Assembly (NCBI GenBank): GCA_963782045.1
Contig: CAWAIR010000033.1
Span: 1-64,000 of the forward strand
Source: CAVSRC01 sp963782045
Lineage (GTDB): Bacteria > Pseudomonadota > Alphaproteobacteria > Rhizobiales > Kaistiaceae
Direction: 5' to 3'
Length of the DNA: 64,000 nt
Below, in pieces: positions 1-7,726 of the stretch; position 1 is the first letter of the stretch; the number at the start of each line of letters is the position of its first letter. The position numbers and the translations under genes were made by a program. The notes under the pieces are model-generated. The model made no database searches. It was given only the letters and a program-made list of their open reading frames with translations, and was not told where the DNA came from.

Positions 1-103
1 CGCCGAGGGCCGCCTGGACGTGGTGTGGACGGTTGCTGGAGACTGGCGGGGAGTGCCGACACGATGATCGTGTCCACTAAGCTGCTAATGGACATGATCG
101 CTG

Positions 104-505
104 ATGTTGGATTTGGAGGAGGTTGCGGCGCGCACGGAAGGCGGACGCGCGCGTCGGCGGCGACGGCTGTGGTCGGCGCAGGATAAGCAGCGGATCGTTG
201 CGGAGACCATGGAACCTGGAGCATCGGTATCGGTCGTTGCCCGCAGACATGATGTGAACGCCAATATGCTGTTCACCTGGCGTCGCGAGGCCAGGAAGGC
301 GCCTGTCGGTCGCGCCGCCGAGCCACCGGCGGTCACGTTCGTGCCGGCGCGGATCACGGCTGAACCGGTGTTGGCGGCATCATCGGCCACGGGCGCGACA
401 GGTCGGATGGAGGTTGTGCTGGCTGGTGGTGAGCGTGTCATCGTTGGAGCGGATGTTGATGCGTCGGCCTTGGCGCGCGTGATCAAGGTTCTCTCGCGCC
501 GATGA
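104..505 (+). CDS. tnpA: IS66 accessory protein TnpA (helix-turn-helix)
   Basis: A 133-residue protein that acts with TnpB and TnpC in IS66 transposition, probably by binding the element ends. A basic N-terminal segment (RARRRRRLWS) leads into a helix-turn-helix of the IS66 Orf1 type at about residues 30-60 (SVVARRHDVNANMLFTW). The C-terminal half is hydrophobic and less conserved (MEVVLAGGERVIVGADVD), as is usual for the family. The stop overlaps the tnpB start by 4 bases (ATGA), a typical coupled arrangement. The ATG at 104 is used; an earlier start cannot be excluded. The gene is intact, and length and context fit well. Confidence 0.85.
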   Translation: MLDLEEVAARTEGGRARRRRRLWSAQDKQRIVAETMEPGASVSVVARRHDVNANMLFTWRREARKAPVGRAAEPPAVTFVPARITAEPVLAASSATGATGRMEVVLAGGERVIVGADVDASALARVIKVLSRR

Positions 506-849
506 TTCCGATCCCGAGTGGCGTGCGGGTGTGGCTGGCGACCGGCCACACGGACATGCGGAAAGGCTTTGCGAGCCTGTCGCTTCTGGTGCAGGAGGTT
601 TTGCACCGCGATCCGTTGAGCGGCCATCTGTTCTGCTTCCGGGGACGCAAAGGCGACCTTTTGAAGGTGATCTGGCATGACGGCCAGGGGGCGTGTCTGT
701 TCACCAAGCGGCTGGAGCGGGGGCGCTTCTTGTGGCCGACGCCGGCTGACGGTGCGGTATCGATCTCGTCGGCACAACTCGGCTATCTTCTGTCGGGGAT
801 CGATTGGCGGCATCCTCAGGAAACCTGGCGTCCGACGTCGGTCGGCTGA
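502..849 (+). CDS. tnpB: IS66 accessory protein TnpB
   Basis: A 115-residue TnpB (IS66 Orf2) protein. The family signature is clear: a start like MIPIPSGVRVWLATGHTDMR, then KGFASLSLLVQE and FCFRGRKGDLLKVIWHDGQG, followed by LFTKRLERGRFLWP. The protein is required for IS66 transposition, but its biochemical role is not established. The start overlaps tnpA by ATGA, and the 41-bp gap to tnpC is normal. The reading frame is uninterrupted and of family length. Confidence 0.9.
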   Translation: MIPIPSGVRVWLATGHTDMRKGFASLSLLVQEVLHRDPLSGHLFCFRGRKGDLLKVIWHDGQGACLFTKRLERGRFLWPTPADGAVSISSAQLGYLLSGIDWRHPQETWRPTSVG

Positions 850-890
850 CGGTTTTTGCTTGCGGTTGGTGGTGGATATGATTCCATCCC

Positions 891-2549
891 TTGGTGAACA
901 CCCCCTCTGAATCGCTCCCCACCGATCTTGCCGTCGCGCATGCGCTGATCCTGGCCGAGCGTGCCGCACGTGTCGCCGCGGAGGTGAGGCTCGCCGATGC
1001 CCGTGCGGAGGCGGCGAAGGCGCGTGCGGACTTGTCGAGCATGGAGGCTTTGATCGCGCATCTGAAGCTTGCGATCGAGAAGCTGCGGCGGGAACTCCAC
1101 GGGCAACGCTCGGAGCGCAAGGCGCGGCTGCTCGAGCAGATGGAGCTGCAACTGGAGGAGCTCGAGGCCGCCGCGACCGAGGACGAACTGGCTGCCGAGA
1201 GAGCGGCCACGAAGACCACGAGCGTAGCCGCGTTCCAGCGCAAGCGGCCGGCCCGCAAGCCATTCCCCGCGCACCTGCCGCGCGAGCGCGTCATCGTCGC
1301 CGCGCCGACGAGCTGTCCCTGTTGCGGCTCGATGAAGCTCTCGAAGCTGGGTGAGGATATCACCGAGACGCTGGAGGTGATCCCGCGCCAATGGAAGGTG
1401 ATCCAGACGGTGCGCGAGAGGTTCTCGTGCCGGGAGTGCGAGAGGATCGCGCAGCCACCAGCCCCGTTCCACGTCACTCCGCGCGGCTTCGCCGGCCCCA
1501 ATCTTCTGGCGATGGTGCTGTTCGAGAAGTTCGGACAACATCAACCGCTCAACCGGCAAAGCGAGCGCTATGCGCGGGAAGGCGTCGACCTGAGCGTGTC
1601 GACGCTGGCTGATCAGGTCGGTATCTGCGCCACTCTTCTGCGGCCGCTCCACGCCCTGATCGAGGCTCATGTGCTGGGCGCGGAGCGCCTGCACGGGGAC
1701 GACACGACCGTGCCGATCCTGGCGAAGGGAAGGACGGTCACGGGGCACTTCTGGACTTACGTCCGCGACGATCGGCCCTTCGCCGGCCACGCGCCGCCGG
1801 CGGCGCTCTACTATGCCTCGCGTGACCGACGCCAGGAGCACCCCGCCCGCCACCTTCGAGATTACAGCGGCATCCTGCAGGCCGACGCCTATAGCGGCTA
1901 TAACGGGCTTTACGATCCGCTTCGCCCGCAAGGCGCGATCACGCCGGCTTTGTGCTGGAGCCATGCAAGGCGTCTGTTCTTCGAGCTCGCCGATATTGCG
2001 ACCAATGCGCGGCGCGGAAAGAAGGCGCCGGCAATCTCGCCCATCGCCTTGGAGGCGGTCCGGCGCATCGACACGCTGTTCGACATCGAGCGCGCCATCA
2101 ATAGCATGGGCATCGCGGAGCGCCTGCGCGTTCGACAACAGCAAAGCGCGCCGCTCGTGGCCGCCCTGGAAACCTGGCTGCGCGAGGAGCGCTCCCGATT
2201 GTCGCGTGCGGCCTCGGTCGTCAAGCCGATCGACTACATGCTCAGGCGCTGGGCAGGCTTCGCCCGCTTCCTCGAAGACGGGCGCATTTGCCTTACCAAC
2301 AATGCGGCCGAGCGGGCCCTGAGAGGCTTCGCGCTTGGAAGACGAGCATGGCTCTTCGCAGGGTCCGAACGTGGGGCCGACCGCGCCGCCGTCATGGCGA
2401 CGCTGATCATGACGGCCAAGCTCAACCACGTCGATCCGCAGGCCTGGCTCGCCGATGTACTCGCCCGCATCGCCGAACACCCAGCCAATCGCCTCGTCGA
2501 TCTGCTGCCCTGGACCTGGCACGCCAAGCAGGCTGCGATGGCAGCCTGA
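891..2549 (+). CDS. tnpC: IS66 transposase TnpC (DDE)
   Basis: A 552-residue DDE transposase. An N-terminal coiled coil (about residues 20-110, rich in A, E, R and L) is followed by a basic linker and a small zinc-binding module with CPCCGS near residue 142. The catalytic domain follows: LHGDDTTVPIL holds a probable first Asp, the segment around ILQADAYSGYNGLYD the second, and CLTNNAAERALR the Glu. The C-terminal IS66 tail (LIMTAKLNHVDPQAWLADVL) is complete. The likely start is the GTG at 891, just after the tnpB spacer. No frameshift is seen, so the transposase may still be active. Confidence 0.92.
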   Translation: MVNTPSESLPTDLAVAHALILAERAARVAAEVRLADARAEAAKARADLSSMEALIAHLKLAIEKLRRELHGQRSERKARLLEQMELQLEELEAAATEDELAAERAATKTTSVAAFQRKRPARKPFPAHLPRERVIVAAPTSCPCCGSMKLSKLGEDITETLEVIPRQWKVIQTVRERFSCRECERIAQPPAPFHVTPRGFAGPNLLAMVLFEKFGQHQPLNRQSERYAREGVDLSVSTLADQVGICATLLRPLHALIEAHVLGAERLHGDDTTVPILAKGRTVTGHFWTYVRDDRPFAGHAPPAALYYASRDRRQEHPARHLRDYSGILQADAYSGYNGLYDPLRPQGAITPALCWSHARRLFFELADIATNARRGKKAPAISPIALEAVRRIDTLFDIERAINSMGIAERLRVRQQQSAPLVAALETWLREERSRLSRAASVVKPIDYMLRRWAGFARFLEDGRICLTNNAAERALRGFALGRRAWLFAGSERGADRAAVMATLIMTAKLNHVDPQAWLADVLARIAEHPANRLVDLLPWTWHAKQAAMAA

Positions 2550-2551
2550 CC

Positions 2552-2812
2552 ATGCAAGTGAACAAGGTCCATTCGGTCCACACCATCGCTCTCGTCTCCC
2601 AAGAACTCGGCGAAGATGAGAGCTGGCTTGTTGATCTCGCCGTCGGCATGGAGCCCGAGGACGGACTTATCTGGGTCTACGGCCCTGAATACCCCGACGG
2701 AGTCATGGCGTTCTCCGACTTCGGTGTCGAAAACCTGCCCAAGGTCGTCCGAGGCGTCAAATTCCACAACGGCGTCGAGGTCATCGAAACGCCGGCTCAC
2801 AACGCCGCCTGA
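2552..2812 (+). CDS. Small IS66 passenger protein, unknown function
   Basis: An 86-residue acidic protein starting at the ATG two bases after the tnpC stop (MQVNKVHSVHTIALVSQELG) and ending 65 bp before the inferred right end of the element. It contains LIWVYGPEYPDGVMAFSDFG and has no transposase motif. Small genes in this position occur in some rhizobial IS66 elements, and I infer that it travels with the element. It has no signal peptide or membrane segment. It could be a regulator or an inhibitor; nothing in the sequence decides. Confidence 0.6.
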   Translation: MQVNKVHSVHTIALVSQELGEDESWLVDLAVGMEPEDGLIWVYGPEYPDGVMAFSDFGVENLPKVVRGVKFHNGVEVIETPAHNAA

Positions 2813-2927
2813 TCGGCCGCGTCACCCAAATTCCGACATAGCTCGGATCGATCAGGTTACGGGTGATCCGCATTTACGCCGTGCCAAGGCGGCTTGGTTG
2901 GCAAAACAGCCGTTGATCCGGCCGCGC

Positions 2928-3998
2928 CTAGTCGAGAGCGATACCGGCCGCAGCGCAGACGTCGCGAAGGTGCCGGGCACTTTCTACGATGAAATCGATT
3001 GCCTCCGCGAACCCAAATGACCGCTTCAACCAGCTTGAGCGATCCAAGATCTCGCCCAAATCGATGCGTCCGCGGTAAGTTTCGACCAACTGGAGGTAAG
3101 CGGCGTATTCGTGGACAGTAAGGTCCGGATGTCCGGCGAGCCAATCGGAATCAAAAAGCCCAATCAGCATGCGCGGATGCTTCTGCGAGCGATCCGTTTC
3201 GGCCTGAGCATTCTCGATGGTCAGGTTAAGGTCCGGTTTTGCCTCCGCCAATATTGGAAGAATCTCGCCAAAATCTACGACACCGCCTCCACAGGGTCTG
3301 AGTTGAAAGTCAAGCCCTTCGGGAGCGTGTTCGAGAAGAGCATCCTTCACGTGCGTCTGGCGAACATAAGGCGCTACCCGGCGAGCAGCATGAACCGGGT
3401 GCTCGGCGCGTTGCAGCACGTTAGCGGTATCGAACACTATACCCATTACGTCCGGCCCAACTGCCTCCACGATACGCACTACCTCGAATGACGTTATCTC
3501 CTCGTGAGTCTCGATGTTCATATGAACGCCGAGGTCCCGCGCTATCGGGGCCAGTTTATGAAGAAACCTCTCCGTGGCTGCGAGCTGCTCCTCCCAAGAT
3601 ACGTCCGTGCGGAATCGATCGTAGCGGAAGCGTCCGTCAAAGCTGGGTTGATAATTGGCAGTCGCCACCCAGAGCTCACGGCACTCGATCGCCGCGGCGG
3701 CTTCCATCATGCGGCGAAAGCCGAGCACGATGTCGCCGCCACCAACAACCCGCAGCTCTGGCGCCTCCGGCGTGGCGTAAGGATTTACCTTTCCAAGGCC
3801 GGTCTCAAGATACATGCCAAGTTCACCGGCTTTTGCGCGAACTGCGCGCAGTTCGCCCATGTCTAGGGTGCGGCTCATCTCTAGGATTGTCCGGAAGAAC
3901 AAGCCCGAAAGGCCCAGCTCATGGGCGAGTTCAAGACTGCCGATCGGGCCGCGTTTCGCGGCCTCGGGAATCTTGCGACCGTCGACGCCGATACGCAT
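2928..3998 (-). CDS. Sugar-phosphate isomerase/epimerase-like TIM-barrel protein
   Basis: A 356-residue protein of the xylose-isomerase-like (AP endonuclease family 2) TIM-barrel fold. Features are MRIGVDGRKIP at the start, the metal-site-type segments NIETHEEITSFEVVRIVEAV and GIVFDTANVLQRAEHP, and RQTHVKDALLEH. It is a close paralogue of the frameshifted gene at 24972 and more distantly related to 26049. The start is the ATG at 3998, two bases after the stop of the upstream ABC ATPase gene, so it is the last gene of the transporter operon. The substrate is unknown; isomerisation or epimerisation of a polyol or sugar-acid intermediate is the family expectation. Confidence 0.75.
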   Translation of the reverse strand: MRIGVDGRKIPEAAKRGPIGSLELAHELGLSGLFFRTILEMSRTLDMGELRAVRAKAGELGMYLETGLGKVNPYATPEAPELRVVGGGDIVLGFRRMMEAAAAIECRELWVATANYQPSFDGRFRYDRFRTDVSWEEQLAATERFLHKLAPIARDLGVHMNIETHEEITSFEVVRIVEAVGPDVMGIVFDTANVLQRAEHPVHAARRVAPYVRQTHVKDALLEHAPEGLDFQLRPCGGGVVDFGEILPILAEAKPDLNLTIENAQAETDRSQKHPRMLIGLFDSDWLAGHPDLTVHEYAAYLQLVETYRGRIDLGEILDRSSWLKRSFGFAEAIDFIVESARHLRDVCAAAGIALD

Positions 3999-4000
3999 GG

Positions 4001-4810
4001 TCAGTTCACTACCACATCGACGACGCGCCGTAGGGCCTTGCGACGGCGCGCCTCGGTTGGATCAGGTATGGGCACTGCTTCAAGCAGCGCCTTGGTATAA
4101 TCCGCTTTGGGCCGCTCGAATACCCTCTCGCAGGTGCCGCGCTCGACCTCCACCCCGCGGTGGAGCACCACGACCTCACTGCACAAGTGGCGCACGATTG
4201 CCAGGTCGTGCGCTACAAACAAGATACCAAGGCCGAGTTCCCGTTGCATGTCACTTAGAAGATTGATGACTTGCGCCTGAACGGAGACGTCCAGTGCCGA
4301 TACGGGCTCGTCGCACACTAGGATACGCGGTCGGATCGCTAGAGCTCGAGCGATAGCAATGCGTTGACGCTGACCGCCAGAGAACGACCGCGGGTAGCGG
4401 TTCATGGCGGCTGGTTCGAGGCCGACTAGCGTAAGCATCTCAGCAGCGCGTTCGCGCCGCCGCGCCCTGGAGCTTTCTAGTCGGTGAACCAGAAGTCCCT
4501 CCTCCACCAGTTCCCCCACTGTCATGCGTGGGTTTAGGCTGGCATAGGGATCTTGGAATACGAGCTGCACTTCGGCTCGAAACCGCTTCAGCGCCGCCCC
4601 CGAAGCAGACAGTACATCAATTCCGTCAAATGCGACGTGGCCGTTGTCCGGTCGCACCAGACGGAGAGCACACTGAACGAAGGTTGACTTGCCAGAACCA
4701 GATTCTCCGACCAGCCCCACGCACAATCCGGGAGAAAGCTCCAGCGACACGTTGTCGAGCACTCGGACGCCTCGGTAGCTCTTCGTCAGCCCCGTGACCT
4801 GAAATAACAT
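4001..4810 (-). CDS. Peptide/opine-type ABC transporter ATP-binding protein (DppF/OppF-like)
   Basis: A 269-residue ATPase of the oligopeptide ABC class, acting in the cytoplasm with the 4810 protein. Walker A is GESGSGKST, the signature is SFSGGQRQRIAIARAL, Walker B is ILVCDEPVSALDVSVQ, and the switch His is in FVAHDLAIV. The C-terminal oligopeptide-type tail (YTKALLEAVPIPDP) is present. The ATG at 4810 overlaps the previous stop by one base (TAATG), indicating translational coupling; the longer upstream reading frame lies inside the neighbour and is not real. It is intact and fourth of the five transporter genes. Confidence 0.9.
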   Translation of the reverse strand: MLFQVTGLTKSYRGVRVLDNVSLELSPGLCVGLVGESGSGKSTFVQCALRLVRPDNGHVAFDGIDVLSASGAALKRFRAEVQLVFQDPYASLNPRMTVGELVEEGLLVHRLESSRARRRERAAEMLTLVGLEPAAMNRYPRSFSGGQRQRIAIARALAIRPRILVCDEPVSALDVSVQAQVINLLSDMQRELGLGILFVAHDLAIVRHLCSEVVVLHRGVEVERGTCERVFERPKADYTKALLEAVPIPDPTEARRRKALRRVVDVVVN

Positions 4811-5835
4811 TAGGAACTCTCCACCGCTGAATTGAAAAGATGACAGGCAACCCGCACGTTGTCGTTGCCGCGCAGCACTGGCTGCAGGATTGAGCATGGC
4901 GCAACCTGTGCCGGGCATCGCGGATGAAAGGCACAGCCATGTGGTCTGGCCCAAGGCTGCGGTGGCGTGCCCGGAATCGCGGTAAGTCGGTCGCGCTCCT
5001 GGTCCACCCTCGGCACGGCGCCTAGCAGTCCCTTTGTATAGGGGTGGCCGGGACTAGCGAAAATGCGGTCAACCGGGGCATCCTCGACGATCCGGCCTGC
5101 GTACATCACTATCACTCGGTCGGCGAAGCCCGCCACGATCCCAAGATCATGAGTTATTAGGAGTACAGCCAAGCGGCGACGTTGGGACACCAAGTCGAGG
5201 AGATCGAGCACCTGCTCTTGGACGCGAACATCGAGGGCCGTCGTAGGCTCATCGGCAATAAGAAGACGTGGCTCACCAATCAGCGCCATGGCAAGTCCCA
5301 CCCTTTGGCGCATGCCACCGGAAAACTCGTGAGGAAAAGCGTTCATGCGAGCAGCGGCATGGTCGACGCCAAGTTCCTGGAGGATAGTGAGCGCTTTCGA
5401 CCGCGCTTCAGCGCGCGGAACTCCGCGGATGCGTAGTGTCTCAGCGACTTGATCACCGATCGACATCAGCGGATCGAGGGTGCTTGTCGGATCTTGGAAC
5501 ACCATACCAATGTCAATCCCGCGCCGACGGTTCATAGCATGATCCGTAAGCCCGAGGAGTTCGGTGCCATCGAACACTACCCGCCCGTCGAGGCGGGCCC
5601 CGCGATCGAGCCGCATCAGGGCACGGGCGGTAACAGACTTACCTGAGCCAGACTCGCCCACTAGCGCTACCCGCTCGCCCGCGCCGACCGAGAAGCTAAC
5701 GGAATCTACGATCCGCACGGATCCATCGCCGGCCAACATGTCCACCGTTAGGCCAACGACCTCCAGTAAGGCCTCGCCACGCGTGTTCCGTCCGCTTTCG
5801 GTGGGCAGCATGGGCCCAGTATCCATGGCGTTCAC
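4810..5835 (-). CDS. Peptide/opine-type ABC transporter ATP-binding protein (DppD/OppD-like)
   Basis: A 341-residue ATPase. Walker A is GESGSGKSV, followed by the Q-loop GMVFQDPTSTLDP, signature FSGGMRQRVGLAMAL, Walker B LLIADEPTTALDV and switch His ITHDLGIV. The C-terminal extension has AIPGTPPQPWARPHGCAFHPRCP, the cysteine-containing oligopeptide-type tail (Cys residues for a possible Fe-S site in this subfamily). The start at 5835 is one base after the permease stop; a second ATG three codons later is possible. The protein pairs with the 4001 ATPase. Confidence 0.9.
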   Translation of the reverse strand: MNAMDTGPMLPTESGRNTRGEALLEVVGLTVDMLAGDGSVRIVDSVSFSVGAGERVALVGESGSGKSVTARALMRLDRGARLDGRVVFDGTELLGLTDHAMNRRRGIDIGMVFQDPTSTLDPLMSIGDQVAETLRIRGVPRAEARSKALTILQELGVDHAAARMNAFPHEFSGGMRQRVGLAMALIGEPRLLIADEPTTALDVRVQEQVLDLLDLVSQRRRLAVLLITHDLGIVAGFADRVIVMYAGRIVEDAPVDRIFASPGHPYTKGLLGAVPRVDQERDRLTAIPGTPPQPWARPHGCAFHPRCPAQVAPCSILQPVLRGNDNVRVACHLFNSAVESS

Positions 5836-5836
5836 C

Positions 5837-6685
5837 TTAACGCTGCCTCAGCGCCGGATCACGCCGGACCTGCATGATGTCACCCAGCAGTCCAAATGCG
5901 ACCGAGGTGACGGCGATCGCTGCGCCCGGCGCCGCAACCGCCCACCACGCCGTCGCGACAAAGCTCCGTGCGCCGGCGATCATGGCGCCCCATTCCGCGC
6001 TTGGGGGCTGGGCGCCTACTCCAATAAACGATAAGCCCGATAGCACCAGTACAGTGACACTTATATCGCCAGCCCACTTAACGATTAGCACATCCAATGA
6101 GTTCGGCAGGACGTGTCGTGTCATCAGTCGCCAATTCGATACCCCGAGAACTCTTGCTCCGCTGACGAACGGCGTCGTCATGGTCTGGCGCATAACGCCG
6201 CGCAGCATTCTCGCCGTGATTGGCCAACCAGTAACGCCGAGCGCGATGATGGCCGACTGGAGACTCGACCCCAAAGCTGCGGCGAAACCCAGCGCGACCA
6301 CCATTCCAGGCAGCGCGAGCCCGATGTCCGTTATGCGCATTAATCCCTCGTCGAGCCATCTTGGCGAAATGGCGGCGAGTGTGGCCACGGCGACGCCGAT
6401 CAGGGAATAGATCGTGACGATGAGGAATGCAGAGAGCAGAGTGGCGCGGGCACCAACAATTACCCGCCACAGCACGTCGCGGCCTTGGTCATCAGTGCCA
6501 AGCCAATGGGCGGCGCTTGGCGGTTGTAGGGCGTTGAGGATGTCGGAAAGGTAGATGGAATCAGGAGCGAGCACGGGCCCGATAATGGCCGCCGCGAAAA
6601 GACACGCGACCAAGAGATATACTAGGAGGTCAATAAGAGGCGGCAGCCGCACTGGCGTGGCGCGGCCTTCAAGTGCGGTGGTCAC
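5837..6685 (-). CDS. Peptide-type ABC transporter permease (DppC-like)
   Basis: A 282-residue inner-membrane permease. An N-terminal membrane segment (LIDLLVYLLVACLFAAAI) is followed by LGTDDQGRDVLWRVI, which is diagnostic of DppC/OppC-type permeases, and five further hydrophobic stretches. The EAA-type loop that contacts the ATPase lies around GARVLGVSNWRLMTRHVLPN. The GTG start at 6685 overlaps the previous stop (GTGA). Substrate specificity cannot be read from this subunit. Confidence 0.9.
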   Translation of the reverse strand: MTTALEGRATPVRLPPLIDLLVYLLVACLFAAAIIGPVLAPDSIYLSDILNALQPPSAAHWLGTDDQGRDVLWRVIVGARATLLSAFLIVTIYSLIGVAVATLAAISPRWLDEGLMRITDIGLALPGMVVALGFAAALGSSLQSAIIALGVTGWPITARMLRGVMRQTMTTPFVSGARVLGVSNWRLMTRHVLPNSLDVLIVKWAGDISVTVLVLSGLSFIGVGAQPPSAEWGAMIAGARSFVATAWWAVAAPGAAIAVTSVAFGLLGDIMQVRRDPALRQR

Positions 6686-7725
6686 TCAGAGCCTCCCTCC
6701 ATCTGCGCCGATCGCACACGGGGATCAAGCGCAAGCTGCAGCATGTCGGCCGCTAAGTTGACGATGCAGACCACCGTACCGACGAAGAGGACAGTGCCAA
6801 GAACCGCATAAGTGTCTTTCTGGGCGACCGCCTGTGCCAGATACGCCCCAACGCCCTGCCGAGCGAACACCGTCTCTACGAGTACCGCAGTGCCAATCAT
6901 TATGCCGAGCTGAGTTGCAGCAAGCATCAGAACTGGGTTGAGGGCGTTTGGTAAAGCATGACGGAACAGCACCCTGGCCGTGGATGCTCCCTTGGCGCGA
7001 ACAGCAACGATAAAATCGCTTTCCAGAACGCCAACAAGCGAGGCACGCAGGGTACGGAAGATCTGGCTGGAGAACATCACGGCGAGGACAGCTGCAGGCA
7101 AAACAATATGGCGGAGAGCGTCTATGAAGCTTGCTAGGTTGCCCGAAATCAAGGCATCAACCGTTTGCATCCCGGTGATTTCTCTCGCGCTGTATCCGAA
7201 GTTGTGTTCACCGGAGATCGGCAGAATTGCCCAGACGGTGCCGAATAGATACTGAAAGATTAGGGCCATCCAAAACACCGGAATCCCGCCCGCCAGGACC
7301 GCCACCAGTCGCACGGTCGAATCGAGAGCGCCGCCGCGTTTGGCTGCGGCGACAGTCGCCGCCGGGATCGCAATGGACAGGTTGATAGCCATGGCGATTA
7401 GGACCAACTCGATGGTGCTAGGAAGAACCCGGCCGAGATCCGCCGCAACGGGCTGGAGCGTAGTGATCGACCGGCCAAGATCGCCAGTAAGAAGTCGACC
7501 GAGGAAGCGAACGTATTGAACCGGTACCGGAGCATCGAGCCCAAGCCGCTCGCGGACAATTTCGACTTGGGCGCGCGAGGCATCTGCCCCGGCGGCGACT
7601 TGGGCCTCGTCACCGGGGATGGCTTTGACCATGATGAACACGATCGTAGCAAGCGCCCAAATCGTGACCGCGGCATGCACGGCGCGGCGTAGCGCAAACC
7701 AGCGTAAGCCGCGCCGAGCGGTCAT
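6682..7725 (-). CDS. Peptide-type ABC transporter permease (DppB-like)
   Basis: A 347-residue permease. The N-terminal membrane helix is AVHAAVTIWALATIVFIMVK, followed by the periplasmic region typical of DppB and the EAA loop RAKGASTARVLFRHALPNAL. I place the start at the ATG at 7725 (MTARRGLRWFALRR), one base after the binding-protein stop. The frame stays open upstream, but that part lies within the binding-protein gene. It is a complete membrane partner for DppC. Confidence 0.9.
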   Translation of the reverse strand: MTARRGLRWFALRRAVHAAVTIWALATIVFIMVKAIPGDEAQVAAGADASRAQVEIVRERLGLDAPVPVQYVRFLGRLLTGDLGRSITTLQPVAADLGRVLPSTIELVLIAMAINLSIAIPAATVAAAKRGGALDSTVRLVAVLAGGIPVFWMALIFQYLFGTVWAILPISGEHNFGYSAREITGMQTVDALISGNLASFIDALRHIVLPAAVLAVMFSSQIFRTLRASLVGVLESDFIVAVRAKGASTARVLFRHALPNALNPVLMLAATQLGIMIGTAVLVETVFARQGVGAYLAQAVAQKDTYAVLGTVLFVGTVVCIVNLAADMLQLALDPRVRSAQMEGGSE

Positions 7726-7726
7726 C

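Larger units (their letters stand above)
1..2877 (+). mobile_element. IS66-family insertion sequence, left end outside window
   Basis: Three IS66 genes (tnpA, tnpB, tnpC) and a small fourth gene lie in one direction. The probable right end is at 2877: the reverse complement there reads GTAAATGCGGATCACC, and IS66 ends commonly begin with GTAA. I find no matching GTAA-starting end in bases 1-103, so the left terminus probably lies upstream of the window. The target duplication cannot be checked. The element stops about 50 bp beyond the 3' end of the minus-strand TIM-barrel gene. Confidence 0.75.

Noticed and set aside
1..103. Left inverted repeat of the IS66 element
   Set aside because: No sequence resembling the complement of the right end (GTAAATGCGG) is present, so the end is presumed outside the window.
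816..2522. Long open frame on the strand opposite IS66 tnpC
   Set aside because: It has no family motif or ribosome site, and tnpC is a complete known transposase. High-GC codon bias leaves the antisense frame open.
4811..4954. Longer N-terminus for the DppF-like ATPase
   Set aside because: It would lie entirely inside the DppD-like gene, and the TAATG overlap and family alignment place the start at 4810.
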